The translations under genes were made by a program, and so were the position numbers. 64,000 nt of DNA, taken from positions 1,918,501-1,982,500 of the forward strand of contig NZ_KE148312.1 of the NCBI RefSeq assembly GCF_000238055.2, in the 5' to 3' direction. This document shows, piece after piece, positions 8,667-16,825 of the stretch. Within the stretch, counting starts at the first letter, position 1. Every line of letters starts with the position of its first letter. This stretch comes from Oribacterium parvum ACB1 (GTDB lineage Bacteria > Bacillota > Clostridia > Lachnospirales > Lachnospiraceae). The notes under the pieces were generated by a model that made no database searches, was not told the DNA's origin, and worked only from the letters and a program-made list of their open reading frames with translations.

Positions 8667-8965
8667 TGAAGTCCTATATTGCAGATAGCAAGATGCGCGC
8701 ACGCATTCGCAGTGCGGCGCAAAGCATTGATCCGGTTCTTTCCATCGGAAAAAATGCTTTAACGCCGGAGTTTACTCATTCCGTGGAAGAATATATGGAA
8801 AAGCATGAAATCATGAAGATTAATGTGTTGAAGAACTGTGACGAAGACCTTCGTGAGTTGGGAAATACGATTGCAGAGCGTTCCAATACCGAGCTGGTAC
8901 AGATAATCGGAAGAAAGATAGTACTGTATAAGCCGGCAAAAGAAGAGAAGAATAGAGCTTTTTAA
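8666..8965 (+). CDS. yhbY: YhbY-type CRM-domain RNA-binding protein
   Basis: A small (99-residue) CRM-domain protein associated with pre-50S particles. The sequence shows SKMRARIRSAAQSIDPVLSIGK, the basic/polar VLKNCDEDLRELGNTIAERSN and the closing VQIIGRKIVLYK. It overlaps obgE by one base (TAATG) and nadD by one base, implying a translationally coupled operon obgE-yhbY-nadD, an order also seen in other Bacillota. Confidence 0.9.
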   Translation: MKSYIADSKMRARIRSAAQSIDPVLSIGKNALTPEFTHSVEEYMEKHEIMKINVLKNCDEDLRELGNTIAERSNTELVQIIGRKIVLYKPAKEEKNRAF

Positions 8966-9792
8966 TGGATAAAAATAACTTATGTCTAAGTCTTTCCGAT
9001 ATTGAAAGCGGACTATGTTTTCCCTCTGTCCGAAAGCTTGGAATATTAGGTGGAAGCTTCAATCCTATTCATTACGGGCATTTAATCTTGGGAAGAACGG
9101 CATTAAAGACGTTGGAAGAGAAAGAAAATGAAGATAACAGGAATAAAAGAAATAGCATAGAGGCTTTTGATTCTGAAAACAGATCAGATTCCTTTCTTTC
9201 TAGGGAATGTATAGTATTCTTACCGACAGGAGTGCCGTATCATAAAAAAAACTCGGATTTACTTCCTTTTTCCGAGCGCTCAACGATGCTTTTTTTGGCC
9301 CTTAAAGAGGAAAATGAAAGATACCGAAATGACTCGAAGAAAAATCATATCGGAACGAACAGATGCAGTATAGAAAACAAAGAAACTCTGCCATTTTTCT
9401 ATTCCACTATAGAAGGAGAGCGCAGCGGGAATTCCTATAGCTACGATTCGGCTCTCATTTTAAAAAAAACTTTTCCGAATGCTGAAATATTTTTGATTAT
9501 CGGAACAGATGAGTTCTTTACTTTGGAAAATTGGTATAAAATAGAAGAGCTTGGTAAAATGCTTCATTTTTTGGTGGCAAATCGAAATGGAGTATCCAAA
9601 GAAAGGGAATTAACGGAAAGAAAAAAATTCTTAAATAATGAGTTTGGATTAAGCTGTAGCTTTTTGAATATGAAAAAAATCAACTACTCCAGCTCTTTAA
9701 TTCGGGAAAAACTGGAAAATGGTGATTCCATAAGCGGTATTCTTCCTGTATCGGTAGAAAAATATATAATGGATAAGAATTTATACCATTAA
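8965..9792 (+). CDS. nadD: Nicotinate-nucleotide adenylyltransferase NadD with internal insertions
   Basis: Adenylates nicotinate mononucleotide to deamido-NAD. The nucleotidyltransferase motif GGSFNPIHYGH (residues 29-39), FLPTGVPYHK, LIIGTDEFFTLENWYK and the C-terminal INYSSSLIREKL (equivalent to ISSTxIR) are all present. At 275 residues it exceeds the usual ~200. The extra length is in an N-terminal 22 residues and two polar insertions (about 51-80 and 116-145) rich in N, E, K, R and S. The start overlaps the yhbY stop. Catalytic residues look intact, so the enzyme should be functional. Confidence 0.92.
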   Translation: MDKNNLCLSLSDIESGLCFPSVRKLGILGGSFNPIHYGHLILGRTALKTLEEKENEDNRNKRNSIEAFDSENRSDSFLSRECIVFLPTGVPYHKKNSDLLPFSERSTMLFLALKEENERYRNDSKKNHIGTNRCSIENKETLPFFYSTIEGERSGNSYSYDSALILKKTFPNAEIFLIIGTDEFFTLENWYKIEELGKMLHFLVANRNGVSKERELTERKKFLNNEFGLSCSFLNMKKINYSSSLIREKLENGDSISGILPVSVEKYIMDKNLYH

Positions 9793-9975
9793 ATCATGGC
9801 TATACTCCAATCTCAATTGTATTGGAAGAGGACTTAAAACAGGGAATGGCGCGACAAAATTAAAACTGTCGTTATTTTTACTGCTAATCTGCTCTTTTCA
9901 GTTTTTTTGAAATGAATATTAGTAACAAAACCTAGCTACTACTCGCAATAGAATGTGCTTATGGAGGAACTCACT

Positions 9976-10584
9976 TTGGAAGAAGATAGAGGATATTGGG
10001 AACAAGTAAAATTCATTCGCAAGCATTTGAAGGAGCACTTGAATGAGGAACGCTATGAGCACTCCATCAGTGTATCCTTTACCGCGATTGCTCTTGCCAT
10101 GGCTCACGGCTACGATTTAAAGGCTGCAGAGCTTGCCGGTCTTTGTCATGATTGTGCAAAATATATGGGAAAAAAAGAATTGCTTACGGCTTGTGAAAGA
10201 GAACATATTCCTTTGCTGCCGGAATACATTTCTGCCCCGCAGGTCTTACATGGGATATATGGTGCAACGTATGCCAGAAAACATTTTCAAATTCAGAATG
10301 AAGAAATATTGTCAGCCATTTATTATCACACTATTGGCAGACCGGCTATGAGTTTATTGGAAAAAATCATTTACCTTGCAGACTATATCGAGGTCAGAAG
10401 AGGAAGTAGAGGAGAATTGGACGAAATTCGAAGAATAGCCTTTTCTAATCTGGATAAAGCGATTTATATGAGCTTACGTGCAACAATAGAATATGTTGAG
10501 GAAAAGGGACAGAGCTTGTGCACGGAATCGGTAGAAGCATACCGGTACTATAAGGCTTTGCAGGAAGAAGAGCTTCAGAAATGA
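9976..10584 (+). CDS. yqeK: YqeK-type HD-domain hydrolase (probable diadenosine tetraphosphatase)
   Basis: Family members hydrolyse Ap4A symmetrically to ADP. The HD-domain metal ligands are seen in RYEHSISVSFTA, LAGLCHDCAKY, YHTIGRP and YLADYIEVRRG. I place the start at TTG 9976 because GGAGG (9963-9967) lies 8 nt upstream; the in-frame GTG at 9955 and ATG at 9961 have no ribosome binding site, and the ATG lies against it. This gives 202 residues. The position between nadD and rsfS matches other Bacillota. The 9793-9975 spacer holds no gene; only a weak 5-bp stem near 9852-9871 is seen. Confidence 0.85.
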   Translation: MEEDRGYWEQVKFIRKHLKEHLNEERYEHSISVSFTAIALAMAHGYDLKAAELAGLCHDCAKYMGKKELLTACEREHIPLLPEYISAPQVLHGIYGATYARKHFQIQNEEILSAIYYHTIGRPAMSLLEKIIYLADYIEVRRGSRGELDEIRRIAFSNLDKAIYMSLRATIEYVEEKGQSLCTESVEAYRYYKALQEEELQK

Positions 10585-10590
10585 GATGGA

Positions 10591-10670
10591 GTTTACTAAA
10601 TTGAACCGGCGTTTCATGAATTGAATCAGAGTTTAACGAATTATTTTAGCGTTTAACGAGTTTATCTTAG
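10591..10670 (+). repeat. Four degenerate 20-bp tandem repeats
   Basis: Units start at 10591, 10611, 10631 and 10651, each beginning GTTT and carrying a central GAATT/AAATT/GAGTT core. Units 3 and 4 share GTTTAACGA. The array fills most of the yqeK-rsfS spacer and encodes nothing obvious. Confidence 0.7.
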
Positions 10671-10691
10671 TTAAATAATAGGGAGGAATTT

Positions 10692-11021
10692 ATGGAAAAT
10701 ACCACTTTATTACAAAAAATTATGAATATATTAGAGGAAAAAAAAGCCGGCGATATCATTGCCTTGGACATTTCCGAAATTTCCACCTTGGCAGATTATT
10801 TTATTTTGGCATCTGCTGACAATGCCAGGCAGTTAGATGCCCTGGAAGATGCAGTAGAGGATCAAGTTCAATTAGATGGTTTACATAAGGAGGGAGAGAG
10901 CAGTTCCGGCTGGATTCTTATGGATTATCGTGATATTGTAGTACATCTCTTTACCAAGGAACAAAGGGAATATTACGATCTTGAAAAGATTTGGTCCGAT
11001 GCAAAAAAGATTCCTGTATAA
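10692..11021 (+). CDS. rsfS: Ribosome silencing factor RsfS (Iojap family)
   Basis: Binds L14 and blocks subunit joining in slow growth. The 109-residue product has DISEISTLADYFILASADNA, SSGWILMDYRDIVVHLF and the closing REYYDLEKIWSDA typical of the family. Start supported by AGGGAGGA 6-7 nt upstream. It follows yqeK, with a spacer occupied by a tandem repeat array, and closes the obgE-rsfS gene group. Confidence 0.95.
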   Translation: MENTTLLQKIMNILEEKKAGDIIALDISEISTLADYFILASADNARQLDALEDAVEDQVQLDGLHKEGESSSGWILMDYRDIVVHLFTKEQREYYDLEKIWSDAKKIPV

Positions 11022-11145
11022 TTGATTTACAAAGTAAATTTTATTTATGCGTTTTGCCTAAATATTATTAGTTAAATTCGTTTATTATTGTAAAAAATAA
11101 AGCGATCTACTCCTTTTAAAATCTAGTAATGGAAAAAATAAATAG

Positions 11146-11175
11146 TTCTTGCCAATTAGTAGAATTTGCTATATT
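11146..11175 (+). promoter_or_regulatory. Candidate promoter for the peptide transporter (extended -10)
   Basis: TTCTTG at 11146-11151, 18-bp spacer, TATATT at 11170-11175 preceded by TG one base away (extended -10). It lies in the 226-bp spacer after rsfS, which is otherwise featureless and AT-rich. Confidence 0.45.
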
Positions 11176-11247
11176 CTTAACATAGTCTAGATATTCATTA
11201 TTTTACAGGAAATAATGAAATTTTTTATCGTAATTTTAGGAGGGGTT

Positions 11248-12651
11248 ATGGAAGAAGCAGTAAAGAAAGAAAAATTTCACCACCCGAAAGGTCTATGGCT
11301 TGCCTGCATAGGAATGTGCGGATCCAGCTATTTGAAGTATGCGGTTTCGGGATTCTTGATTTTCTTCTACACGTATAGTGTAGCTATGGGAGGCTTGGGA
11401 TTATCCAAGGAGCAGGCAGGATTGTTGATTTCTGTTGCCACAACAGCCGGTTCTGTGCTTCCCTTACTTGGATCGGTAATCACAGACCGTTTCTTAGGTA
11501 TTCAGAAGTCCTTACTTATGGCGTTCTTTATGCAGGGAGTTGCATATATGATTTTCTTCCTGTTTACGCCAAACGTTCCTATGGTTATTGTGGGTATTTC
11601 CATTAATGTATTTTCTGCAGCATTTATGAATAACAACTTAAGTGCTATTGTAGGAATGCTTTATTCCAAAAAGGAGCATACCAGAAAAGATGCCGCTTAT
11701 GGAATTTTCTACATGGCTGTAAATATCGGAAGCTTCTTCGGTCCGATTTTTGGTGGAATGTTGACTGACCACTGGATGGCTATTAAGGATGAAGCGGGAA
11801 ATGTTATCAGCTATGGTTACAAGTACGCTTATCTGATGGTGTCCATCGGTATGTTCCTCGTATTCCTGATTTATCTTTTCCTTATTCCGAAGTGGTTAGG
11901 AGAGGTTGGAAAGTATCCTGCAGGAAAGCAGAAGAAGGAAGAGGATGGAACAACTAAGACAGTAAGCAACGAGAAGTTGACAGCTGTTGACAAGAAGCGT
12001 ATCTTAGGTATGTTCATCATTTTCATCCTTGTTACCGTATATTGGACATGCTATTTCCAGACTTCTTACACCATTAACACTTTGGCTATGGATTACGTTA
12101 ACTTAAAGGTTGCCGGTTTCCAGGTTCCTGTTGTATGGCTTATTTCTTTCAACGGTATCTTATGTATCATCCTTGCGCCGCTTTTCGGTAACTTATGGAT
12201 GAGTTTGGGACAAAAGAAGATGGATCCGCCCATTAGCGTAAAGATGGCTGTTGGAATGGCGATTACCGGTCTTGCCTTCTTCATCATTTTAGCCGGATTC
12301 AACACCTTACACGGTGTACTGGATAAGACTGTAAAGATGGATCTTTGGTACATGCTTGTAGCTTATACTGTGTTAACTATCGGCGAGCTTTTAGTGTCTC
12401 CTGTAGGTATGGCATTATTCAATAAGTTGACCCCGGAGCGGTTCTCCTCTTTGGCAATGAGCTCTTGGTATCTTACATATACTTTCTCCGGTATTGCTTC
12501 CGGTTATCTTGTTGCAGTAACGGATAAATGGGGATATGCAAAGATTTTGATTATCCTTGGTTCTTCTCTTTTGATTTGCGGAGCAATCCTTATAGTAATC
12601 AAGAGCTTCCTGGAAAAGCTTATGGCAGTAGATAAGCTGGGAGAGGAATAG
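11248..12651 (+). CDS. POT-family proton-dependent oligopeptide transporter (MFS)
   Basis: Predicted inner-membrane symporter for di- and tripeptides. About 12-14 hydrophobic segments are visible. POT-like signatures are the early YxxF/FFYTYSV region, ITDRFLGIQKS (loop 2-3), and YGIFYMAVNIGSFFGPIFGG in the family's FYxxINxG position; the C-terminal half has LLVSPVGMALFNKLTPERF, also typical. The ATG at 11248 is chosen because AGGAGGGG ends 3 nt upstream; the ATG at 11215 lacks a site. It stands alone between a promoter candidate and a strong terminator. Substrate is inferred from family only. Confidence 0.82.
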   Translation: MEEAVKKEKFHHPKGLWLACIGMCGSSYLKYAVSGFLIFFYTYSVAMGGLGLSKEQAGLLISVATTAGSVLPLLGSVITDRFLGIQKSLLMAFFMQGVAYMIFFLFTPNVPMVIVGISINVFSAAFMNNNLSAIVGMLYSKKEHTRKDAAYGIFYMAVNIGSFFGPIFGGMLTDHWMAIKDEAGNVISYGYKYAYLMVSIGMFLVFLIYLFLIPKWLGEVGKYPAGKQKKEEDGTTKTVSNEKLTAVDKKRILGMFIIFILVTVYWTCYFQTSYTINTLAMDYVNLKVAGFQVPVVWLISFNGILCIILAPLFGNLWMSLGQKKMDPPISVKMAVGMAITGLAFFIILAGFNTLHGVLDKTVKMDLWYMLVAYTVLTIGELLVSPVGMALFNKLTPERFSSLAMSSWYLTYTFSGIASGYLVAVTDKWGYAKILIILGSSLLICGAILIVIKSFLEKLMAVDKLGEE

Positions 12652-12704
12652 GATAAGTAAATAGATTCATAGTGAAACTTAGAATAAAAGAATAGCGTAA
12701 TTGA

Positions 12705-12745
12705 GAAAGTGCTGAATGGCGAATTTGTCGTTCAGCACTTTTTTT
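12705..12745 (+). terminator. Rho-independent terminator of the peptide transporter gene
   Basis: Stem AAAGTGCTGAA/TTCAGCACTTT (11 bp) around a 14-nt partly paired loop, with the T-run 12739-12745. Confidence 0.9.
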
Positions 12746-12770
12746 GTTCTTATTATTTTCGTACAAATGT

Positions 12771-12798
12771 TTGCAATATAATTCTTTTATGCTATAAT
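12771..12798 (+). promoter_or_regulatory. lexA promoter
   Basis: TTGCAA at 12771-12776, 16-bp spacer, perfect TATAAT at 12793-12798 with an upstream TG (extended -10). The SOS box lies directly downstream, over the expected transcription start. Confidence 0.75.
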
Positions 12799-12803
12799 TT
12801 ATA

Positions 12804-12817
12804 AGAACAAAAGTTCG
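12804..12817 (+). promoter_or_regulatory. LexA operator (SOS box)
   Basis: AGAACAAAAGTTCG matches the gram-positive SOS consensus CGAACnnnnGTTCG except for the first base. Its place 5 bp after the -10 box implies LexA autorepression, and co-regulation of the gene at 13617. Confidence 0.85.
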
Positions 12818-12865
12818 TGAACTAAGATGAAGAGCAGTATCAACTTTATTATTTTGGAGGATGGC

Positions 12866-13600
12866 ATGGGAAGACCAAAGAAGGTATATAGTATAGATAA
12901 TTTAACAAAAAAGCAGGAAGAAATATATGAGTACATTAAGGATTGTGTACAAAAGAAAAACTATCCTCCATCTGTAAGAGATATCTGTGCAAAAGTAGGC
13001 CTTAAATCAACTTCCAGTGTTTTTACTTATTTAAATGATTTAGAAAAGCTTGGTTTAATCAGGAAAGATCCGGCTCATCCTCGAGCAATAGAAATCCTAA
13101 ATCGTGAGGGTCTTAGCTTAGAGCGAAGAGATACAGAAGATGATGATATAGGAAATATTGCCGATAAATCTGAATTAGTTGAAGATAGAGAAGATACCGT
13201 TTCTACCGAGGCTTATGGAGAAGAGATGACAGCGTTACCGATAGTAGGTACAGTGGCTGCAGGAACTCCAATATTTGCAGAAGAGAACATTACCGGTAAT
13301 ATCCCGTTTCCTGTCAACTTGCTTCCGAATCAGGAGAGTTTTATCTTAAAGGTCAAGGGTGACTCCATGATTAATATCGGAATCTTTCATGGAGATTATC
13401 TTATAGTAGCTAAGCAAAACACCTGCGCCCAAGGTGAAGTTGTAGTAGCTTTGGTTGATGACAGTGCGACGGTAAAGCGTTTCTATAAGGAAGATGGACA
13501 TATTCGTTTGCAACCGGAGAATGATGCAATGGATCCGATTATTGTAGAGGATTGTGCAATCTTAGGTAAGGCTGTAGGCCTTATTAGACTCGGTTTATAA
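12866..13600 (+). CDS. lexA: SOS repressor LexA
   Basis: Represses DNA-damage genes and self-cleaves on activated RecA. The N-terminal winged helix is seen in PPSVRDICAKVGLKSTSSVFTYLNDLEKLGLI, the cleavage site as Ala-Gly in VGTVAAGTPIF (about residue 130), the nucleophile in GDSMINIGIFHGD (Ser near 167) and the base Lys in SATVKRFYK (near 204). The linker is longer and more acidic than usual, giving 244 residues versus about 205. Start at 12866: GGAGG sits 5 nt upstream, while the ATG at 12827 has no site. Confidence 0.95.
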   Translation: MGRPKKVYSIDNLTKKQEEIYEYIKDCVQKKNYPPSVRDICAKVGLKSTSSVFTYLNDLEKLGLIRKDPAHPRAIEILNREGLSLERRDTEDDDIGNIADKSELVEDREDTVSTEAYGEEMTALPIVGTVAAGTPIFAEENITGNIPFPVNLLPNQESFILKVKGDSMINIGIFHGDYLIVAKQNTCAQGEVVVALVDDSATVKRFYKEDGHIRLQPENDAMDPIIVEDCAILGKAVGLIRLGL

Positions 13601-13616
13601 GACTGAAGGCTTTATT

Positions 13617-14018
13617 ATGATAGAGAGATGGTCTGAACCCGGATTAGGGGAACATATAGTGGAAAGTCTGCAATTAGAAATAGAAGATGACGGAGAGTTT
13701 TTTCGTATTCAAAAAGAAATTACCGAGCTGGATTCTTATTTAAAAAAATATGGTATGAAAGTATCTCTATCCTCCGGGAGAAATGAGAAATACACTTTTA
13801 AGCTGGATATTGCAGTAGATCGTTTAAAACGCGATGCCGGAAAGAAAAGAGACTATGGTTCAGCAAAAAAAGTCTCAGATATATTTCTCTATAGCAATTC
13901 CCATAAAAGTACTGAAGCTGCAGAATATGCCGGAGTACAGCTCAGAACCTATCAAAGAAGAGTCAAGAAATATAAAGAAGAGAATCGTTGGAATGAAGAA
14001 AATACTTCATTTTTCTAG
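13617..14018 (+). CDS. Uncharacterised protein in the lexA transcription unit, helix-turn-helix-like C-terminus
   Basis: I do not recognise this 133-residue family. It starts 16 bp after lexA with no promoter or terminator between, so it is probably co-transcribed and SOS-controlled. The N-terminal half is acidic and may be a small alpha/beta fold. The C-terminal half is basic, and KSTEAAEYAGVQLRTYQRRVKKYKE has the spacing of a helix-turn-helix (compare AELAGIS-type motifs), suggesting DNA binding. Its stop lies 4 bp from the end of the convergent recombinase gene. Coding is supported by codon regularity and by operon spacing; the ribosome binding site is weak (GAAGGC). Confidence 0.65.
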   Translation: MIERWSEPGLGEHIVESLQLEIEDDGEFFRIQKEITELDSYLKKYGMKVSLSSGRNEKYTFKLDIAVDRLKRDAGKKRDYGSAKKVSDIFLYSNSHKSTEAAEYAGVQLRTYQRRVKKYKEENRWNEENTSFF

Positions 14019-14022
14019 AAAA

Positions 14023-15102
14023 CTAGCTTTCTCCTTCTTCTTTTCTAAGACGAACGACATTTCGTACACTTCTGCGCCGTTCCTCTTCCAGTGCAGCATA
14101 ATGCTTCTTTGTTGTATTGACATCACTATGTCCCAGTACATCCGCTACAAGGTAAATATCCCCTGTTTCTTGATATAGATTCGTACCATAGCTGCTTCGC
14201 AATTTATGCGGAGTAATATGTTTTAATGGTGTTACACGACTGGCGTATTTTTTGACCATTTTTTCTACAGAACGAACGGATATACGTTTGTTCTGCATAG
14301 AAAGAAAGAGTGCTTCTTCATGTCCGAGAGCAGGAATCTTCAGCTTTCTTTCTTCTAAATAAGCACGAAGCCCGCTTTCCACCTCATCAGAGAAGTAAAT
14401 AGTGACATTTTTGCCGCCTTTACGATGAATACGGATGCCGTTATTATTAAAGTCAAGATCGGATAAATTGAGTCCTACACACTCGGAAACACGAATCCCG
14501 GTTCCCAACATCAGTTGCATCATGGCAAGATCACGTACATTGTTTTTTTCATGAAATTCACGTTCTTTTTTGCTTAGTTGATGACCGTTTTCCACTTCAT
14601 CAAGAAATTGGGCGATTTCACCCTGATCCATACGGATAATCTCCTCCTCGGAAAGCTTGGGGAGGGAGAGAAGAGATGCTTTGTTACTACTAATCAAACC
14701 TGCTTTATATAAATAGTTGTAGAAACTCTTTAAAGAAGAAATTTTTCGTTTGATGCTCTTATTATGATTTAGTATATCAATGGTTTCCATTTCTCCTTCT
14801 GCATTTTCTTTTTCTTTGGTTCTGTATTTAAGATATTCCATATATTCTTCAAGCTCGGGAATAGTAAGATTCTCTACGTCCTGAACCGTAAAGTCGTCGA
14901 TGGAATCATGTATATTCAGTTCTTCCTTAAGATAGGTAAAAAAAACTTTCAAATCATAAGCATAGGCAATCTTTGTACGAGATGCGGTAATCTGGTCAAT
15001 TCCGCGGAAAAAAACATTGCAAAATACAGGAAGATCTTTTTGTAATTCTCTAAGCTTTACAGTATTCTTTTTATCCAATTCTTCATGATAGGCTAAAGCC
15101 AT
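14023..15102 (-). CDS. Tyrosine recombinase, Xer-type (XerS-sized)
   Basis: Site-specific DNA recombinase of 359 residues. It has an N-terminal core-binding domain (about 20-130, with AYAYDLKVFFTYLKEELN) and a catalytic domain with GTGIRVSECVGLNLSD (first Arg), RKGGK (Lys), HKLRSSYGTNLYQ (H-x-x-R), VADVLGHSDVNTTKKHYA (His and nucleophile Tyr). Classical XerC/XerD are about 295-300 residues; this length resembles the single-recombinase XerS proteins. No other phage or integron gene is nearby, so a housekeeping dimer-resolution role is plausible but unproven. A GAGGTG ribosome binding site precedes the ATG. Confidence 0.87.
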   Translation of the reverse strand: MALAYHEELDKKNTVKLRELQKDLPVFCNVFFRGIDQITASRTKIAYAYDLKVFFTYLKEELNIHDSIDDFTVQDVENLTIPELEEYMEYLKYRTKEKENAEGEMETIDILNHNKSIKRKISSLKSFYNYLYKAGLISSNKASLLSLPKLSEEEIIRMDQGEIAQFLDEVENGHQLSKKEREFHEKNNVRDLAMMQLMLGTGIRVSECVGLNLSDLDFNNNGIRIHRKGGKNVTIYFSDEVESGLRAYLEERKLKIPALGHEEALFLSMQNKRISVRSVEKMVKKYASRVTPLKHITPHKLRSSYGTNLYQETGDIYLVADVLGHSDVNTTKKHYAALEEERRRSVRNVVRLRKEEGES

Positions 15103-15157
15103 AGTTCACCTCACATAAATAAGTTAAAAAAATAAGTTAAACAAAACGGTATTTGTC

Positions 15158-15250
15158 TTATTTAGCATTAAAGGTATAGCTTATTCAGCCATACCCTTAT
15201 TTTAGCATATAACTATTCGTTAAACAAGAGTTTAGCGAATAGTTATATGC
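15158..15250. repeat. Direct repeats and two inverted repeats upstream of the recombinase
   Basis: From left to right: CTTATTTAGCAT (15158-15169), a hairpin GGTATAGCT/AGCCATACC (15173-15181 and 15187-15195), a near copy of the direct repeat (about 15196-15208), and a palindrome with 21-nt arms (15205-15225 and 15230-15250, one G-T type mismatch, 4-nt loop AAGA). No T-run follows the big palindrome in the - direction, so it is not an obvious trkH terminator. The remaining 15103-15376 spacer is AT-rich with no gene; a 13-bp-period pair AATAAGTTAAA lies at 15118 and 15131. Confidence 0.75.
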
Positions 15251-15376
15251 ATATCTCTTTTATTCTTTTCTTATAATTTTATGAACTTATATACGTTCTA
15301 AAACACTATCTTGGAAATAAATATCACGAAGCCATTTATCTCGAATAAAATATCCATTCAGTTCTATAAATTCGGC

Positions 15377-16825
15377 TTAGTTTGTCTTTTTCCAAGTCTT
15401 TATGGAAAATAAAATCAACATGGGAAATATTTCCAGTCTTCCGGCTAGCATGTCAAAAATCATAACTAGCTTTGAAAAATAAGAATACACAGAAAAATTA
15501 CTTAGCGGTCCTACTTTTCCAAGTCCCGGTCCTATATTGTTAAAGGTTGCAGAAATTGCGGAAAAATTAGTCAAGAAGTCATACCCGTCAAAACTGATAA
15601 GGAAAATGGAAATCATATAAATAAAGCAATAAGCTACCAAATATGTGCTTACGGAACGAACTACGCTGTGATCCAAGCACTTTCCTTCCAGTCTTACCTT
15701 TTTTATAGCTTCAGGATGAATAATCAGATGCAATTCCTTTGCGAGGCTCTTTAACAATATTATAAGTCTTGATACCTTAAGTCCTCCACCGGTTGAACCT
15801 GCACAGGCTCCACAGATCATAAGGAATAAAATGACCATTTGGGAAGGTACTGCCCACTCATTAAAATCTAATGTAGAAAATCCTGTTGTTGTGATTATAC
15901 TTCCTACTGTGAAAAAAGCATGATGCAGAGCAAATAAAAATCCCTTTCCAATACTCTGAAAGATATTGAAAGTGATAAACAAAGTGCTTGCCGCTATGAT
16001 GATAAAATATCCTCTGGCCTCTTCAGAATGAAACGCATCCGAAAACTTCTTTCTCTGAATCAGGTAATATACATTAAAGTTAACTCCGAATAGAATCATA
16101 AAAATAGTAATTAAAAACTGGCTAAGCATAGAATAATCCGCCATTCCGGAGTTTCGAATAGCAAAACCTCCGGTTCCTGCTGTACCGAATCCGATACACA
16201 GTGCATCAAAGAGAGGCATGCCGGAAAGCAGAAATACAAGAATCATGATAATCGTTAAAATAAAATAGATTTTATATAGTGCTTTTGCCGTATCCGCTAC
16301 TCTAGGCACCATTTTTGTAACTTCCGGTCCGGGTGACTCCGCTTTCATAATCATCATATTGTAACCGCCGCCAAGTGGTAGTACGGTCAATACCAAGACA
16401 AGTACGCCCATTCCTCCTATCCAGTGTGAAAAGGAACGCCAAAATAAAAGACCTTTTCCAAGAGCTTCAACATCGGAAAGAACTGAAGAACCGGTTGTGG
16501 TAAATCCGGAGACAATCTCAAATAAAGCATCTATATAGTGCGGAATTCTTCCTGAAATGAAAAAGGGTAAAGCCCCTACCAGGGAAAGAACCACCCAACA
16601 AGCCGCCACGATAACAAAGCCCTCTCTCGCATAAAAAGCGATTTTTTTCGGTTTTTTTGCAGTTAGAATATATCCGAGTAAAACGGATGCTGTTCCAATA
16701 ATGAAAAAGCAAAGGGCAATGTCATTTTCCTTATAAATCAAGGAACAAAGGAGTGGCAAAATCATACTTGCTCCCTCGATTTTCAGTACCCATGCCAGAA
16801 TATAGACAATCATACTAAAGTTCAT
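15377..16825 (-). CDS. trkH: TrkH-type potassium uptake channel subunit
   Basis: Membrane subunit of Trk/Ktr-type K+ uptake, gated by the cytosolic TrkA ring. The 482 residues contain many hydrophobic helices and four P-loop-like selectivity segments, e.g. TTTGSSVLSD, FGTAGTGGFAIRN, ITTTGFSTLDF and FNNIGPGLG. The ATG at 16825 overlaps the 3' end of trkA by 11 nt, with GAGGAGAG upstream; an ATG at 16849 is also in frame but deeper in trkA. Operon trkA-trkH. The C-terminal GRLEIFPMLILF is typical of the family. Confidence 0.93.
   Translation of the reverse strand: MNFSMIVYILAWVLKIEGASMILPLLCSLIYKENDIALCFFIIGTASVLLGYILTAKKPKKIAFYAREGFVIVAACWVVLSLVGALPFFISGRIPHYIDALFEIVSGFTTTGSSVLSDVEALGKGLLFWRSFSHWIGGMGVLVLVLTVLPLGGGYNMMIMKAESPGPEVTKMVPRVADTAKALYKIYFILTIIMILVFLLSGMPLFDALCIGFGTAGTGGFAIRNSGMADYSMLSQFLITIFMILFGVNFNVYYLIQRKKFSDAFHSEEARGYFIIIAASTLFITFNIFQSIGKGFLFALHHAFFTVGSIITTTGFSTLDFNEWAVPSQMVILFLMICGACAGSTGGGLKVSRLIILLKSLAKELHLIIHPEAIKKVRLEGKCLDHSVVRSVSTYLVAYCFIYMISIFLISFDGYDFLTNFSAISATFNNIGPGLGKVGPLSNFSVYSYFSKLVMIFDMLAGRLEIFPMLILFSIKTWKKTN

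Noticed and set aside
15205-15250. Canonical dif site in the palindrome
   Set aside because: The 21-4-21 geometry does not match the 11-6-11 or 28-bp Bacillus-type dif layout, so it is only listed as a candidate recombination element.
15205-15250. Reading the palindrome as the trkH terminator
   Set aside because: On the - strand it is followed by TAAAATAAGGG, not a T-run; a role in RNA 3' end formation is possible but not supported.
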